A DNA stretch of 64,000 nucleotides. Source: Cyanobacterium stanieri LEGE 03274. GTDB taxonomy: Bacteria; Cyanobacteriota; Cyanobacteriia; Cyanobacteriales; Cyanobacteriaceae. The notes below the pieces were generated by a model. The model was not told the origin of the DNA and ran no database searches. It saw only the letters and a program-made list of their open reading frames with translations. Below, in pieces: positions 1 to 9,074 of the stretch (its first letter is position 1; each line of letters begins with the position of its first letter). The DNA lies in the NCBI RefSeq assembly GCF_015207825.1, contig NZ_JADEWC010000015.1, positions 1 through 64,000 of the forward strand. Reading direction: 5' to 3'. A program made the position numbers and the translations under genes.

Positions 1-281
1 CCACCACTCCCCATAACCCAGAATTACCCCTATCCTATCAACCTCAAGAAATAGAGAAAATAGAGGAAAAAACCGAATTATCCCCCCCCCCAAATCTTGA
101 CTTAAGTGACGCCGTTGATTTTAGTCAGGTAATTGATCAAACTACTATAGAATTAAAAAGATTGGGTTGGACTCAAGAACAAGGTAAAAAATATTTACTA
201 GAAACCTACGGTAAAAAATCTCGTCATTTGTTATCCGATCAAGAATTAATTGAATTTTTAACCTACTTACAAACTCAATAA
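1..281 (+). CDS. 3' end of an unrecognised cyanobacterial protein (partial)
   Basis: Only the last 92 or so codons are in the window. The frame runs open from base 3 to the TAA at 279-281, and the start lies upstream of base 1. The visible part begins with a Pro/Glu-rich low-complexity linker (including a run of prolines). It ends in a compact hydrophilic domain of about 50 residues containing the pieces LKRLGWTQEQGKKYL, ETYGKKSR and ELIEFLTYL. From memory, similar tails occur at the C-terminus of several otherwise unrelated cyanobacterial proteins, where they probably act as a small helical module. That resemblance is not verified here. Function unknown; the coding call itself is reasonably safe because of the domain-like composition and the clean stop. 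Confidence 0.6.
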   Translation, partial: TTPHNPELPLSYQPQEIEKIEEKTELSPPPNLDLSDAVDFSQVIDQTTIELKRLGWTQEQGKKYLLETYGKKSRHLLSDQELIEFLTYLQTQ

Positions 282-388
282 GATTGAAGAAAAATTATCA
301 GAGTTTCTTCATTAGTTTTTAGCCCCCAATTTTAATAATTTGGTAAAGTAATATTAAGTTTTTTAGTCATCATCCTCATTTTTCTTTC

Positions 389-2314
389 ATGAATAATCGT
401 TTTTCCCGTCGCAATTTATTAAAGTTTTTCGCTTTTAGTAGTATTCTTGGACTTGTGGGGTATTCTCGAGTGGTAAAACCGCAACCGACAATACATAAAG
501 GAGATACCATTGATTTACCTCGCTACCTTACCAAGAAAAAGAAAGTCGTTGTTATTGGTGGTGGTTTGGCAGGGTTGGCTTCTGCTTACGAATTAAGCCA
601 GAGGGGTTTTGAAGTTACCCTCTTGGAAAAGTCTCCTCAATTGGGGGGGAAAATTGCTAGTTGGGATATTCAGGTAGGGGATGAAAAATTTAGAATGGAA
701 CATGGTTTCCATGGTTTTTTCCCACAATACTATAATTTAAAGAGCATTGTTAGCGAAATCAATATTACGGATAATTTTAAATCCCTTGATTTTTATTCCG
801 TGGTGTTCAAAGATGGTCAATATAAGCCCGAAAATTTTCGGCCCAGTCATTCGGCTTTCCCTTGGAATATTGTTGATTTAGCCTTTTCTAGTGATAATGC
901 CCTCCATTGGGGTATTAATTTGGCAAATCCTGAACATTGGCGGGTGTTTAAAACCATTGCGGGGTTTAAAATACCTAATACTTATTATGAGTTAGATAAT
1001 ATTTCGGTCAAAGATTGGGCGGCTAAGGGTATTCCCCAAGGGTTATTTGATTTGTATTTTTTGCCTTTTGCGAAATCTTCTCTCAATGCCCCTGATGTGC
1101 TTAGTACAGGAGAACTAATGCAGTTTTTCCATTTTTACTTTTTTGGTAACCCTGAAGGGTTGGCTTTTAATGGTACGGTGGATGATATGGGTACGAGTTT
1201 AGTAGAACCCATTGCCGATACTATTAAAAATAATGGTGGTAGTATTGTTACGGAAGCGAATGTTAGTAAGATTAAGTGTGATGGGGATAAAATTACCTCC
1301 CTTGAATATTATCGAGGACAAGGGGAAAGTAGTGTTCCTTTTTGGGTGAGTGCTAATCCTTTATTGGAAGATCAACAATACAGTTATTATGGTGCGGGCG
1401 ATCGCCTCTTTGCCGTTACCAAGGATACTAAACAAGCAATTTCCCTCAGTTGTACCCACCAAGGATGTACCGTTAATAAACAAGAAGATGGTAAATTTTT
1501 ATGTCCTTGCCATTCCGCCCTCTACGACAATGACGGAAAATTATTACAAGGTCCTGCTAAACGTAGCTTAAATACTTATACAGTTATAGGACAAAAGGGC
1601 GATCAAATTCAACTCATCGCCAACAACCCCAACGATAATATTAAACCAGAAACATTGGAAGCTGACTATTTTGTTATCGCCGCCGATGTGCCGGGGGTAA
1701 AACACTTATTTAACCTCATGGAAACCGATGGGGAAACCTGTAGCACCACCCAAGCCCAAATCGAACAACTGGCATTGGCTGATCCCTTTGCTGTGGCTAG
1801 GTTTTGGCTAGATAAGAGCTTTGAATGGGAGCATAGTAACTTTGCCTCTTTATCAGGTTATTCCCTCACCGACAGCATTTGTTTATATCATCGTATCCAA
1901 ACCGAATATATCGCTTGGGCTCAAAAAACAGGGGGAAGCGTCGTTGAATTACATTCTTACTGCTATAAGGAGAAGGAATTTCCCACCCAAGAGTTAATTT
2001 TAGAAACCTTTGAGCGAGAATTATCGGAAATTGTCCCCGAATTAAAAGATGCTAAAATACTCCATAAACAATTGGTAAATCAGAAAAACTTTTCAGGGTA
2101 TCCCCCCAATAGTTTTGAGCAACGCCCCGTAACTGAAACTCAACTTAAAAACCTCATGTTTGCAGGGGATTGGGTGAAGATGCCTTTTCCTTGTGGTTTA
2201 ATGGAAAGGGCGGTAAGTAGTGGCTTATTATCTGCTAATATGATTCTCCATCAAGAGGGTTTGAAACGTCGAGATTTATTATCCGTCAATCCTTCGGGTT
2301 TGTTAACCATTTAG
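389..2314 (+). CDS. Tat-signal FAD-dependent carotenoid desaturase-like protein with an inserted Rieske [2Fe-2S] domain (CruE/CrtU-like candidate)
   Basis: 641 aa. The N-terminus carries a twin-arginine motif (SRRNLLK, residues 6-12) followed by a hydrophobic stretch, which suggests Tat-dependent export or thylakoid-lumen targeting. A Rossmann FAD motif (GGGLAGLASA) starts near residue 57. The C-terminus (GDWVKMPFPCGLMERAVSSG) is typical of the phytoene-desaturase/amine-oxidase family. Inserted in the middle is a Rieske domain: C355-T-H357...C360 and C372-P-C374-H375. The extra cysteines C360 and C374 match the disulfide-bearing high-potential Rieske type of cytochrome bc/b6f complexes. Family knowledge: CrtU/CruE enzymes desaturate and methylate beta-rings to aromatic carotenoids, and I believe some have such a fusion. 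The substrate assignment is inference. A cruP paralog lies 5 kb downstream. Confidence 0.7.
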   Translation: MNNRFSRRNLLKFFAFSSILGLVGYSRVVKPQPTIHKGDTIDLPRYLTKKKKVVVIGGGLAGLASAYELSQRGFEVTLLEKSPQLGGKIASWDIQVGDEKFRMEHGFHGFFPQYYNLKSIVSEINITDNFKSLDFYSVVFKDGQYKPENFRPSHSAFPWNIVDLAFSSDNALHWGINLANPEHWRVFKTIAGFKIPNTYYELDNISVKDWAAKGIPQGLFDLYFLPFAKSSLNAPDVLSTGELMQFFHFYFFGNPEGLAFNGTVDDMGTSLVEPIADTIKNNGGSIVTEANVSKIKCDGDKITSLEYYRGQGESSVPFWVSANPLLEDQQYSYYGAGDRLFAVTKDTKQAISLSCTHQGCTVNKQEDGKFLCPCHSALYDNDGKLLQGPAKRSLNTYTVIGQKGDQIQLIANNPNDNIKPETLEADYFVIAADVPGVKHLFNLMETDGETCSTTQAQIEQLALADPFAVARFWLDKSFEWEHSNFASLSGYSLTDSICLYHRIQTEYIAWAQKTGGSVVELHSYCYKEKEFPTQELILETFERELSEIVPELKDAKILHKQLVNQKNFSGYPPNSFEQRPVTETQLKNLMFAGDWVKMPFPCGLMERAVSSGLLSANMILHQEGLKRRDLLSVNPSGLLTI

Positions 2315-2448
2315 GTTTGCAGTGGGGTAAAAGTTTTTATAAAAAATTGTATTTTCCCCCCTAAATCTCTCAATTCTGGAGGATTTTATCATCCTAAAGA
2401 TTTATTTATCCAAACCTAATTAGTATAAATATAACTTAAAAAGCTCTG

Positions 2449-2556
2449 TAGAATCGTTGCTCCACCGTACACGGCTAACGGTGATTCGTTCAATAAATTG
2501 AACTAAGATATTGATATTGGTAACTTATAAGCGATCAAGCGGACTTAATGTTAACT
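2449..2556 (-). repeat. Two-hairpin dispersed repeat, copy C
   Basis: Reverse-oriented copy of the element also found near 7.0, 9.0, 17.7, 32.2 and 51.8 kb. On the minus strand it reads AAGTCCGCTTGATCGCTTA, then the palindrome GTTCAATTTATTGAAC (2488-2503), then CACCGTTAGCCGTG. In this copy the second hairpin has collapsed to CCGT-AC-ACGG (2465-2474), having lost its AT-rich core. It sits between the FAD/Rieske gene and cofH. No coding potential is visible. Confidence 0.75.
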
Positions 2557-2622
2557 GTTATCTAACACCTATCGTAACTATTGCCATTGCCTATTCTTTG
2601 CCCTCATTACTATATTAAATTC

Positions 2623-3726
2623 ATGCTCATTAATAATAGAGTTAGAGATGAAGAAAAAGAATTTTTAAATATTCTTAAAAATTATCAAAAAATTAATCTT
2701 CAAAAAGTAAAAAAAGAAGCTGATAATCTTCGCAAAAAACAAGTGGGAGACAAGGTTACTTATGTTATCAATAGAAATATAAATTTTACCAATATTTGTG
2801 AACAGCATTGCAGTTTTTGTGCTTTTAGAAGGGATGCAAATGATAAAGGAGTTTTTTGGTTAGATATTGAAACTATTTTGCGTAAATGTCAGGAAGCTAT
2901 TAATTTAAATGCTACAGAAATTTGTATGCAGGGGGGGTTAAATCCTCAAGCCCAAATTCAAGGAAGTAGTTTAAAATATTATTTACAGTTAATTAAAAGT
3001 ATAAAAAAAGAATTTTCACAGTTACATTTACACGCTTTTTCTCCCCAAGAAATAGAATTTATTGCCCGTCAAGATAACCTTAGTTTTAGTGATGTAATTA
3101 TTGCTTTTCGGGATCATGGTTTGGGTTCAATGCCAGGCACAGCCGCCGAAATTTTGGATGATCAAGTAAGAAAAATAATCTGTCCTGAAAAGATTAATAC
3201 TGCCATATGGATGGAAATAATTTCCACTGCCCATCGTTTAGGAATACCCACCACTAGTACCATGTTATGTGGACATATTGAAACCCCAGAGCAACAATTA
3301 CAACATTTATTTAAGGTGCGATCGCTCCAGGAAACTGCTATCATTAACGATTATCCAGCCAAAATCACCGAATTTATCTTACTGCCTTTTGTGGGTGAAC
3401 AAGCCCCGAAACCCTTACGTAATAGGGTAGGAAGAGATCAACCCGACTTAACCGCCACCCTTGTTTTAACTGCCGTTTCCCGTATGGTATTGGGAGATGT
3501 CATCCTTAACCATCAACCAAGCTGGGTAAAATTAGGGCTAGACGGTGCATTAGAAGCATTACAATGGGGATGTAACGACATTGGTGGTACACTCATGGAA
3601 GAACATATTACCACCATGGCAGGGGCAAAGGGAGGCACTTGTTTAGATGTCGCCACCATTCAAAAAGCCATTACTTCTATCCATCGCCCTTACCGTCAAC
3701 GAAATACCTTATATCAGTTGTTGTGA
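2623..3726 (+). CDS. cofH: FO synthase subunit 2 (CofH), radical SAM
   Basis: 367 aa from the ATG at 2623. CofH couples a tyrosine-derived fragment to 5-amino-6-ribitylaminouracil; with CofG this yields the deazaflavin FO, precursor of F420 and an antenna chromophore in some photolyases. Sequence support: the radical-SAM triad C59-x3-C63-x2-C66 in [12 protein letters not shown], the preceding NRNINFTN block, and the CofH signature [20 protein letters not shown] and [11 protein letters not shown] longer frame could begin at a TTG at 2581, but those codons lie in the low-complexity intergenic text (ATTGCCTATTCTTTGCCC), so ATG 2623 is preferred. No cofG lies nearby. The stop abuts the stop of the convergent rlmD with no bases between. 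Confidence 0.88.
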   Translation: MLINNRVRDEEKEFLNILKNYQKINLQKVKKEADNLRKKQVGDKVTYVINRNINFTNICEQHCSFCAFRRDANDKGVFWLDIETILRKCQEAINLNATEICMQGGLNPQAQIQGSSLKYYLQLIKSIKKEFSQLHLHAFSPQEIEFIARQDNLSFSDVIIAFRDHGLGSMPGTAAEILDDQVRKIICPEKINTAIWMEIISTAHRLGIPTTSTMLCGHIETPEQQLQHLFKVRSLQETAIINDYPAKITEFILLPFVGEQAPKPLRNRVGRDQPDLTATLVLTAVSRMVLGDVILNHQPSWVKLGLDGALEALQWGCNDIGGTLMEEHITTMAGAKGGTCLDVATIQKAITSIHRPYRQRNTLYQLL

Positions 3727-5076
3727 TTAGCGACGAGTTAAAATTACAGCGGTTTCCACATGGGTAGTTTGAGGGAAAAAATCAGCAGGTTTAACCCTTT
3801 CGATGACATAGTCATTATTTTCACATAGTAACTTCAAATCTCTGGCAAGGGTGGCAGGATGACAACTCACATAAACTATTTTTTGAGGCTTCATCTTGCC
3901 TAAACTTTCTATTACCTCTGGTTGACAACCCTTGCGGGGAGGATCTAATATTACAATGTCTGCAATGGTAGTTAATTCGGGAAAAACAACCTCAGCCTTA
4001 CCCACCACAAATCGAACATTGTCAATGTCATTGATAACGGCATTATGATTGGCTAATTCGATGGCAACTTTATCAAACTCGATACCCATTACACTATCTA
4101 CCTTTTGGGCAATGGGTAAAGTCAGCGCACCGATACCACAATACAAATCAATTACTGTTTCATTTCCTTGTAAATTTAGGGCATCTATCACCCATTTAAA
4201 CAATGATTCTGCAACGGTGGTATTAACTTGGAAAAAAGTTTCTGTGCGTAGGGTAAAGGTTAATCCTGCAAATTCTTCTTTTAGATATAATCTTCCTGCT
4301 AGTAATTCGGTTTCCTCACCAAAAATCACATTAGTGGGTTTAGGGTTATAATTCAATGTTACTCCCACCACGTTAGGATAACGCTCCAACCATATGGGGG
4401 CTTGTTCTGCTAATTTAAAGTTACTGGGTTTACTTATAACAATGGTTATCAGAATTTCCCCTGTATTTTTACCAATGCGGAAACAAAGATGGCGCAAAAT
4501 ACCTTTTTTGGTATTTTCATCGTAAACGGGTATGCCTAATTCTTGTAAGTCTTGTTTAATTTCTGCTAGGAGGGGGTTTAGTCTTTCATCTTGGATGGGG
4601 CATTGATTGAGGTTAACTATTTGATGGCTACCTTCTCGGTAATAACCTGCTTTAAGGTTGCCGTTTTGGGATACTCCAAAGGGATAACTAGCTTTGTTAC
4701 GATAACCTAAATCTGTATCTGCCAAAATGTCTTCTACTTCAAAATTAGTAAAATCACCAATACGGGTAAGGGTTTCTTTTACTTGATTTTTTTTAATTTC
4801 TAATTGATGTTGATAATCTATATGTTGCCATTTACATCCTCCACATTTATCCGCCACAATGCAACGGGGGCGAATACGATGATTTGAAGGGTTGATAATT
4901 TTTTCTAGTCTTCCTTGGGCATATTTTTTCTTTACTTTTATTAGTTTAGCCTGGATGCGATCGCCCGTAACCGTATGAGGAATAAAAATAACCTGAGAAT
5001 CAATTTTTCCTACCCCATTACCATCACTACTAACATCTTCTATATCAATCTCTACCAACTCACCTTGTCTAATCAT
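3727..5076 (-). CDS. rlmD: 23S rRNA (uracil-5-)-methyltransferase, RlmD/TrmA family
   Basis: 449 aa. SAM-dependent C5 methylation of a uridine in 23S rRNA. Domains in order: an N-terminal TRAM/OB fold (residues ~1-60), a [4Fe-4S] cluster motif with C72, C78, C81 and a distant C159, and a Rossmann methyltransferase fold with the SAM loop DLYCGIGALTLP and the DPPRKG motif. The catalytic nucleophile is C405 in YVSCHPATLARD; most family members have SCNPATLARD, so the Asn after the Cys is His here. Length and domain order are normal for the family. Which uridine is methylated cannot be decided from sequence. Convergent with cofH. Confidence 0.9.
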   Translation of the reverse strand: MIRQGELVEIDIEDVSSDGNGVGKIDSQVIFIPHTVTGDRIQAKLIKVKKKYAQGRLEKIINPSNHRIRPRCIVADKCGGCKWQHIDYQHQLEIKKNQVKETLTRIGDFTNFEVEDILADTDLGYRNKASYPFGVSQNGNLKAGYYREGSHQIVNLNQCPIQDERLNPLLAEIKQDLQELGIPVYDENTKKGILRHLCFRIGKNTGEILITIVISKPSNFKLAEQAPIWLERYPNVVGVTLNYNPKPTNVIFGEETELLAGRLYLKEEFAGLTFTLRTETFFQVNTTVAESLFKWVIDALNLQGNETVIDLYCGIGALTLPIAQKVDSVMGIEFDKVAIELANHNAVINDIDNVRFVVGKAEVVFPELTTIADIVILDPPRKGCQPEVIESLGKMKPQKIVYVSCHPATLARDLKLLCENNDYVIERVKPADFFPQTTHVETAVILTRR

Positions 5077-5124
5077 TGAAGCTATTTTTTATCATTACAA
5101 TACTTTGATCATATCAATAAATGG

Positions 5125-5180
5125 GAATGAGGAGTAGAGGGGATGAGGAGTGAAGGGAATGAGGAGTAGAGGGGATGAAG
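5125..5180 (+). repeat. 16-bp purine-rich tandem repeat (3.5 units)
   Basis: Three full units of GAATGAGGAGTAGAGG / GGATGAGGAGTGAAGG / GAATGAGGAGTAGAGG followed by half a unit, in the gap upstream of rlmD. The strand is almost pure purine. The same 16-bp period and core (GATGAGGAGTGAAGG) recurs at 48065-48146. Confidence 0.8.
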
Positions 5181-5293
5181 TTTAATGATTTATCATCGTT
5201 TCCCTTAACTGGTGATTTCCATAGACGGTTTTTGCGATAACGATCATATTTTCTTCCACTATAATGAAAAATGTAAAGAAATATTGAGCAAAA

Positions 5294-5965
5294 ATGAGTA
5301 TAGTTAATTTACAAGAAATATCGGATAACCTAGAAAGTAGTAATTCAAAGGATCGTTTATTGGCATTAGCTTCCCTAAGACAAGTGGATGCTGAAGATGC
5401 TGTACCTTTAATTAAAAAAGTCCTTGATGATGAAGTGTTGCCAGTGCGCTCGATGGCTGTATTTGCCTTGGGTGTAAAGAAAACTGAGGAATGTTATCCT
5501 ATTTTAGTCAAATTATTAGAAAGTGATCCTGATTACGGTATTCGGGCAGATGCGGCGGGGGCGTTAGGTTATCTCAATGACATCAGGGCTTTTGATGCTT
5601 TAGTAAGGGCTTTTTATGAGGATACCCAATGGCTAGTAAGGTTTAGTGCGGCGGTATCCTTGGGCAACTTAGGAGATATTCGGGCAAAACAAGTATTATT
5701 AGCTGCCCTCAGAAGTGGAGAAACAGTATTACAACAAGCGGCGATTTCTGCATTAGGAGAAATTAAGGCAGAAGATTGCGTGGGAGATATTTTGGATTTT
5801 GCTCAATCGGAAGACTGGTTAATTCGTCAAAGATTGGCTGAATCTTTGGGTAATTTTAATACTGAAAAGAGCATTTCTGCCCTAAAATATTTAGCAAAAG
5901 ATGCTCATCAACAGGTTGCCCAAGCAGCTAATTATTCTTTGCAAAAATTAGGCATTAATAGTTAA
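5294..5965 (+). CDS. HEAT-repeat protein, NblB-like
   Basis: 223 aa built almost wholly of HEAT-like helical repeats of about 31 residues (for example VRSMAVFALGVKKTEECYPIL, IRADAAGALGYLNDIRAFDAL, VRFSAAVSLGNLGDIRAKQVL). Soluble, with no signal peptide or membrane segment. In cyanobacteria single-domain HEAT proteins of this size include NblB (phycobilisome degradation) and relatives of the bilin lyases CpcE/CpcF. The length (~220 aa) and regular repeats favour NblB over the longer CpcE type. The phycobilisome link is by family resemblance only; no phycobilisome genes are nearby. Monocistronic by spacing. Confidence 0.65.
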   Translation: MSIVNLQEISDNLESSNSKDRLLALASLRQVDAEDAVPLIKKVLDDEVLPVRSMAVFALGVKKTEECYPILVKLLESDPDYGIRADAAGALGYLNDIRAFDALVRAFYEDTQWLVRFSAAVSLGNLGDIRAKQVLLAALRSGETVLQQAAISALGEIKAEDCVGDILDFAQSEDWLIRQRLAESLGNFNTEKSISALKYLAKDAHQQVAQAANYSLQKLGINS

Positions 5966-6124
5966 CTTTTTTGTGCAAAAGTGAAGGGATTAAGGTAGAA
6001 AATAACTTACAAATTATGATGTTATTTAAAGTCGCAACCTAATACCTATTAACCCATACTGTTATAATTTTTTCATTGCTATTATTATCTTTAACTTCTA
6101 TTATCAAAAATCTTGCTTTATGGT

Positions 6125-6388
6125 TTATTTTTTATTATTATGGGCAAGATTTTTCTGTTCTAATTGATGATTATGATTACATGGTACAGGATCATAGCCC
6201 CCAGGGTGAAAAGGATGACATTTTAAGATCCTTTTAAGGGCTAAATAACCTCCTTTTATTGTACCATGAAGGGCGATCGCCTCTAGGGCATAGGCAGAGC
6301 AAGTGGGCTGAAAACGACAACTAGGGGGAAACAAAGGGGAAATAAAACCACGATACCCCTTAATCAATAAAATCAAAAAATGTTTCAT
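6125..6388 (-). CDS. yidD: Membrane protein insertion efficiency factor YidD
   Basis: 87 aa. YidD is a small membrane-associated protein that assists YidC/Oxa1-dependent insertion. The hallmark pattern is complete: [27 protein letters not shown], where the Cys pair lies in SCRFxPTCS, then [24 protein letters not shown]. The ATG at 6388 follows the stop of the upstream CRR6-like gene by a single base, so the two are almost certainly co-translated. A longer in-frame extension upstream runs into that gene and is rejected. Confidence 0.93.
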   Translation of the reverse strand: MKHFLILLIKGYRGFISPLFPPSCRFQPTCSAYALEAIALHGTIKGGYLALKRILKCHPFHPGGYDPVPCNHNHQLEQKNLAHNNKK

Positions 6389-6389
6389 A

Positions 6390-6866
6390 TTAACCGAGGA
6401 GAGCAAAAAAGCTATCATCTAAATCATAACCAAAAATCTGAGCCATGGCCTTTAAACGAGAATTCCCCGTCACTCCCTGAGATTTTAACCATTGATGGAG
6501 AGTAAAAATCTTACCCATAATAAAAATATCCAGCGCCTCAGGATTATATTGTATTCCCTCCGTGCGTTTAAACTCATGGGGGACAACCATAGCCGTATAA
6601 CGGGCTAATTCACCCTCACGCCAATTAAGAAGGATAGGAAACCAAGGATAAAGGGCATTGAGGGCAATAAACCATAGACGAATTTCAGGAATTTCGGATA
6701 ACTCCCTAGGGTCATTTTCAGGTAAGGTATAATCAATTTTAAATTGAATTTGTTGTTCGGCGGATAATATACCCTCTCTTTTTTCTAAATCTTCCACAAC
6801 TTCTGTAACGGCTGATAAATCTAGGGTTTCAATTTGTTGGTTATTGATGGTAATATCAATGGTCAT
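6390..6866 (-). CDS. CRR6-family protein (putative NdhI/NDH-1 assembly factor)
   Basis: 158 aa from the ATG at 6866. The central block is typical of the cyanobacterial/plastid CRR6 family (DUF1817): [32 protein letters not shown] and [12 protein letters not shown]. In plants CRR6 helps assemble subunit NdhI of the chloroplast NDH complex, and the cyanobacterial homologue is thought to act similarly. No membrane segment is visible, consistent with a soluble assembly factor. The upstream extension to 6929 is composed of AT-rich intergenic sequence and is excluded. Its stop is one base before the yidD start. Family assignment is from recognised motifs; function is by homology. Confidence 0.72.
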   Translation of the reverse strand: MTIDITINNQQIETLDLSAVTEVVEDLEKREGILSAEQQIQFKIDYTLPENDPRELSEIPEIRLWFIALNALYPWFPILLNWREGELARYTAMVVPHEFKRTEGIQYNPEALDIFIMGKIFTLHQWLKSQGVTGNSRLKAMAQIFGYDLDDSFFALLG

Positions 6867-7003
6867 ATTTGGTAATTTATAATTGATTCTCTTTCTAATA
6901 TCAACTGTGAATAGCTCGACTGTCAACAAAAAAGAGTTATAAAAGAAGCTAGATTGATGTACATCTCGTAAAGTAAATTTAAGTATGAGCTAAAAAAAAC
7001 CAT

Positions 7004-7133
7004 GTCATATCAAGTCCGCTTGATCACTTACAAATTAGCAGTATTAATATTAATATCTTAGTTCAATTTATTTAACGAACTACCGTTAGCCGTGTAATTT
7101 ATTATACGGTGGGTGAAGATACAATCTATTTAT
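7004..7133 (+). repeat. Two-hairpin dispersed repeat, copy B
   Basis: Runs from CATATCAAGTCCGCTTGATC through GTTCAATTTATTTAAC (7061-7076, first palindrome with one mismatch) and TACCGTTAGC to the second hairpin CCGTGTAAT-TT-ATTATACGG (7090-7109), then AGATACAATCTATT. The right flank AGATACAATCTATT is shared with copy A (32.3 kb), so the repeat extends past the second hairpin. Its right end touches the start codon of the HicB-like remnant. Confidence 0.82.
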
Positions 7134-7353
7134 GATGAATTTTGCAAATTTGATATTAACTGAGTATGAGTTAGTTATTTATTGCTGTGAAATAGATAAT
7201 TATTTTGTGGTAGAAGTGGCAGAATTATCCGAATTTTTAGCGGATGGAAAAACACACCAAGAGATGGTAATTAATGCCGAGATTAATATACAAGAATGAA
7301 TTTAAACAGCCAAAAAATAGGAGGAAAACTTTATCAATTTAAAAGGCATTTAA
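7132..7353 (+). pseudogene. HicB-like antitoxin remnant (three in-frame stops)
   Basis: A 55-codon reading frame (7132-7299) encodes the HicB fold signature: a YELVIYC first strand, then DNYFVVEVAELSEFLADGK, equivalent to the family pattern Y-x-V-x-V-P-E-L-P-G-C-x-A-D-G-x-T. The PG-C part is already eroded. After the TGA at 7297 the same frame continues I-stop-TAKK-stop-EENFINLKG, which fits the usual HicB continuation (E-W-I-x-T-A-K-x-x-G...PxPKG). The stops are TGA, TAA and TAG at 7297, 7303 and 7318. No HicA toxin is recognisable on either side. I read this as a decaying orphan antitoxin; a functional 55-aa product cannot be excluded. Confidence 0.6.
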
Positions 7354-7478
7354 TATAGATTTAATTTTTATATTTTATAATAACTAATTTAGTCCTTATG
7401 TTATCTTAAAAATAATAAATATGTAAAAAAAATATCAACAAAAGCTCGTTATAAAATAATATATTTAGCCACTTAATT

Positions 7479-9002
7479 ATGAATTTAGATATTCTCAGAA
7501 ATAATCAAAAAAATCTTCAATTTGCTGATCAATTTTGGCATAATTTTCGTAATAACAATCAGACTATCAAAAAAGTAATTTATCAACAAAAAGAATCTAT
7601 TAATGAAACCGATTTTGATGTGGTCATTTGTGGAGGTACTTTAGGAATATTTTTGGGCACAACCCTCAGAAAAAAAGGCTATAAAGTCGCAGTTATCGAA
7701 AAGGGAATATTGCAAGGCAGGGAACAAGAATGGAATATTTCTCGAAATGAATTAAGTTGTTTATTAGAATTAGATTTAATTGATGAAAAAGATTTAGAAC
7801 AAATAATATTTACCGAATATAATCCTGGGAGAGTTAGCTTTTATCAAGGTTATGAATTATGGGTAAAAGATGTTTTAAACATTGGTGTTAGTCCTAAATT
7901 ATTACTCGCAAAAGTAAAGAATAAATTTTTACAATTAGGGGGGATTTTATTAGAAAAAACGTCTTTTATTTCTGCCAATATTTATGATAATGGTGTAAAA
8001 CTAGAGTTAGATAATCAAGTCATAACTAGCCGATTGTTAATTGATGCCATGGGGCATTTTTCACCCATTGCCAAACAGGCAAGACAAGGGCAACAAGCGG
8101 AGGGGGTTTGTTTGGTGGTGGGTAGTTGTGGAGAAGGATTTGAAAAAAATGATACGGGGGATTTAATAGCGACGATTACCCCCATTCAAAATCGTTGTCA
8201 ATATTTTTGGGAGGCTTTTCCTGCAAAAGATGGACGCACTACCTATTTATTTACCTATGTGGATGCCCACCCCGATAGAATTAGTTTGACGGATTTAACC
8301 CAAGAGTATCTTAGATTATTACCAAAATATCAGAATGTGGACTTAGGGGCGATCGCCTTTAAACGTTTTTTATTCGGCTTTTTCCCTTCCTATAATAATA
8401 GCCCCCTGAAAATGCCATGGTCAAGAATATTAGCCATCGGAGACAGTAGCGGTAGTCAATCCCCCGTGAGTTTTGGCGGTTTTGGAAGCATGATGCGTCA
8501 TCTTCCCCGCCTGAATGAAGCCATTAACGAAGCCCTACAAACCGACAGTTTAAGCCCAAAAGACTTACATTTAATTCAACCCTATCAACCCAACATATCC
8601 GTTACTTGGTTATTCCAAAAAACCATGAGTGTGGGTATCGATAAAAACTACTCCCCCAATCAAATCAACGACTTAATGAGTGGAGTATTCAAAGTGATGG
8701 ATAAAATGGGTGACGATGTCTTAAAACCTTTCTTACAAGACGTAGTAAAATTTTCAGGATTAGCCAAAACCTTACCCCTGGTTAATCCCCTTTTGGTTTT
8801 ACCCCTCTTACCCCAAGTAGGCTTACCCATTTTCGCTGATTGGTTTAAACACTTTACCAACCTAGGGCTTTTTACAGGTTTATACCCCCTTGCTAAGTCT
8901 TTTAAATCCCTAGAATCAACCATGAATGAGCAACAACTTTATTATTATCATCGTTACCTTGATATGTGGAAATATGGTGCGGGAAAAGATAACAAGGGGT
9001 AG
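7479..9002 (+). CDS. cruP: Lycopene cyclase-family flavoprotein CruP
   Basis: 507 aa. FAD-dependent protein of the CruA/CruP group. The FAD motif is unusual but family-typical: DFDVVICGGTLGIFLG near residue 47. Other family blocks are EKGILQGREQEWNISR, LLIDAMGHFSPIAKQARQGQ, CQYFWEAFPAKDGRTTYLFTY and GDSSGSQSPVSFGGFGSM. The length and N-terminus fit CruP rather than the longer CruA. CruA is a lycopene cyclase in cyanobacteria; CruP is its paralog, reported to limit carotenoid epoxide accumulation in plants, and its own cyclase activity is doubtful. Monocistronic; followed by a degraded copy of the two-hairpin repeat and the convergent asparaginase gene. Confidence 0.85.
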   Translation: MNLDILRNNQKNLQFADQFWHNFRNNNQTIKKVIYQQKESINETDFDVVICGGTLGIFLGTTLRKKGYKVAVIEKGILQGREQEWNISRNELSCLLELDLIDEKDLEQIIFTEYNPGRVSFYQGYELWVKDVLNIGVSPKLLLAKVKNKFLQLGGILLEKTSFISANIYDNGVKLELDNQVITSRLLIDAMGHFSPIAKQARQGQQAEGVCLVVGSCGEGFEKNDTGDLIATITPIQNRCQYFWEAFPAKDGRTTYLFTYVDAHPDRISLTDLTQEYLRLLPKYQNVDLGAIAFKRFLFGFFPSYNNSPLKMPWSRILAIGDSSGSQSPVSFGGFGSMMRHLPRLNEAINEALQTDSLSPKDLHLIQPYQPNISVTWLFQKTMSVGIDKNYSPNQINDLMSGVFKVMDKMGDDVLKPFLQDVVKFSGLAKTLPLVNPLLVLPLLPQVGLPIFADWFKHFTNLGLFTGLYPLAKSFKSLESTMNEQQLYYYHRYLDMWKYGAGKDNKG

Positions 9003-9009
9003 TCAATTT

Positions 9010-9071
9010 TAATTCAATTTATGGAAAAAATGACCGTTAGCCGTTAAATTCATTACACAGTGGGGCAACTG
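9010..9071 (+). repeat. Two-hairpin dispersed repeat, copy D (degraded)
   Basis: Aligns to copies A and B over AATTCAATTTAT, GACCGTTAGCCG, AATTCATTACACAG and TGGGGCAA. The first palindrome has lost its right arm, and the left arm of the second is mutated (CCGTTAAAT against ATTACACAG). It lies between the convergent cruP and asparaginase stops. Confidence 0.65.
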
Positions 9072-9074
9072 CCT

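Noticed and set aside
2581-2622. TTG start for cofH 14 codons upstream
   Set aside because: The added codons are part of the degenerate ATTGCC-type intergenic array and do not match CofH N-termini.
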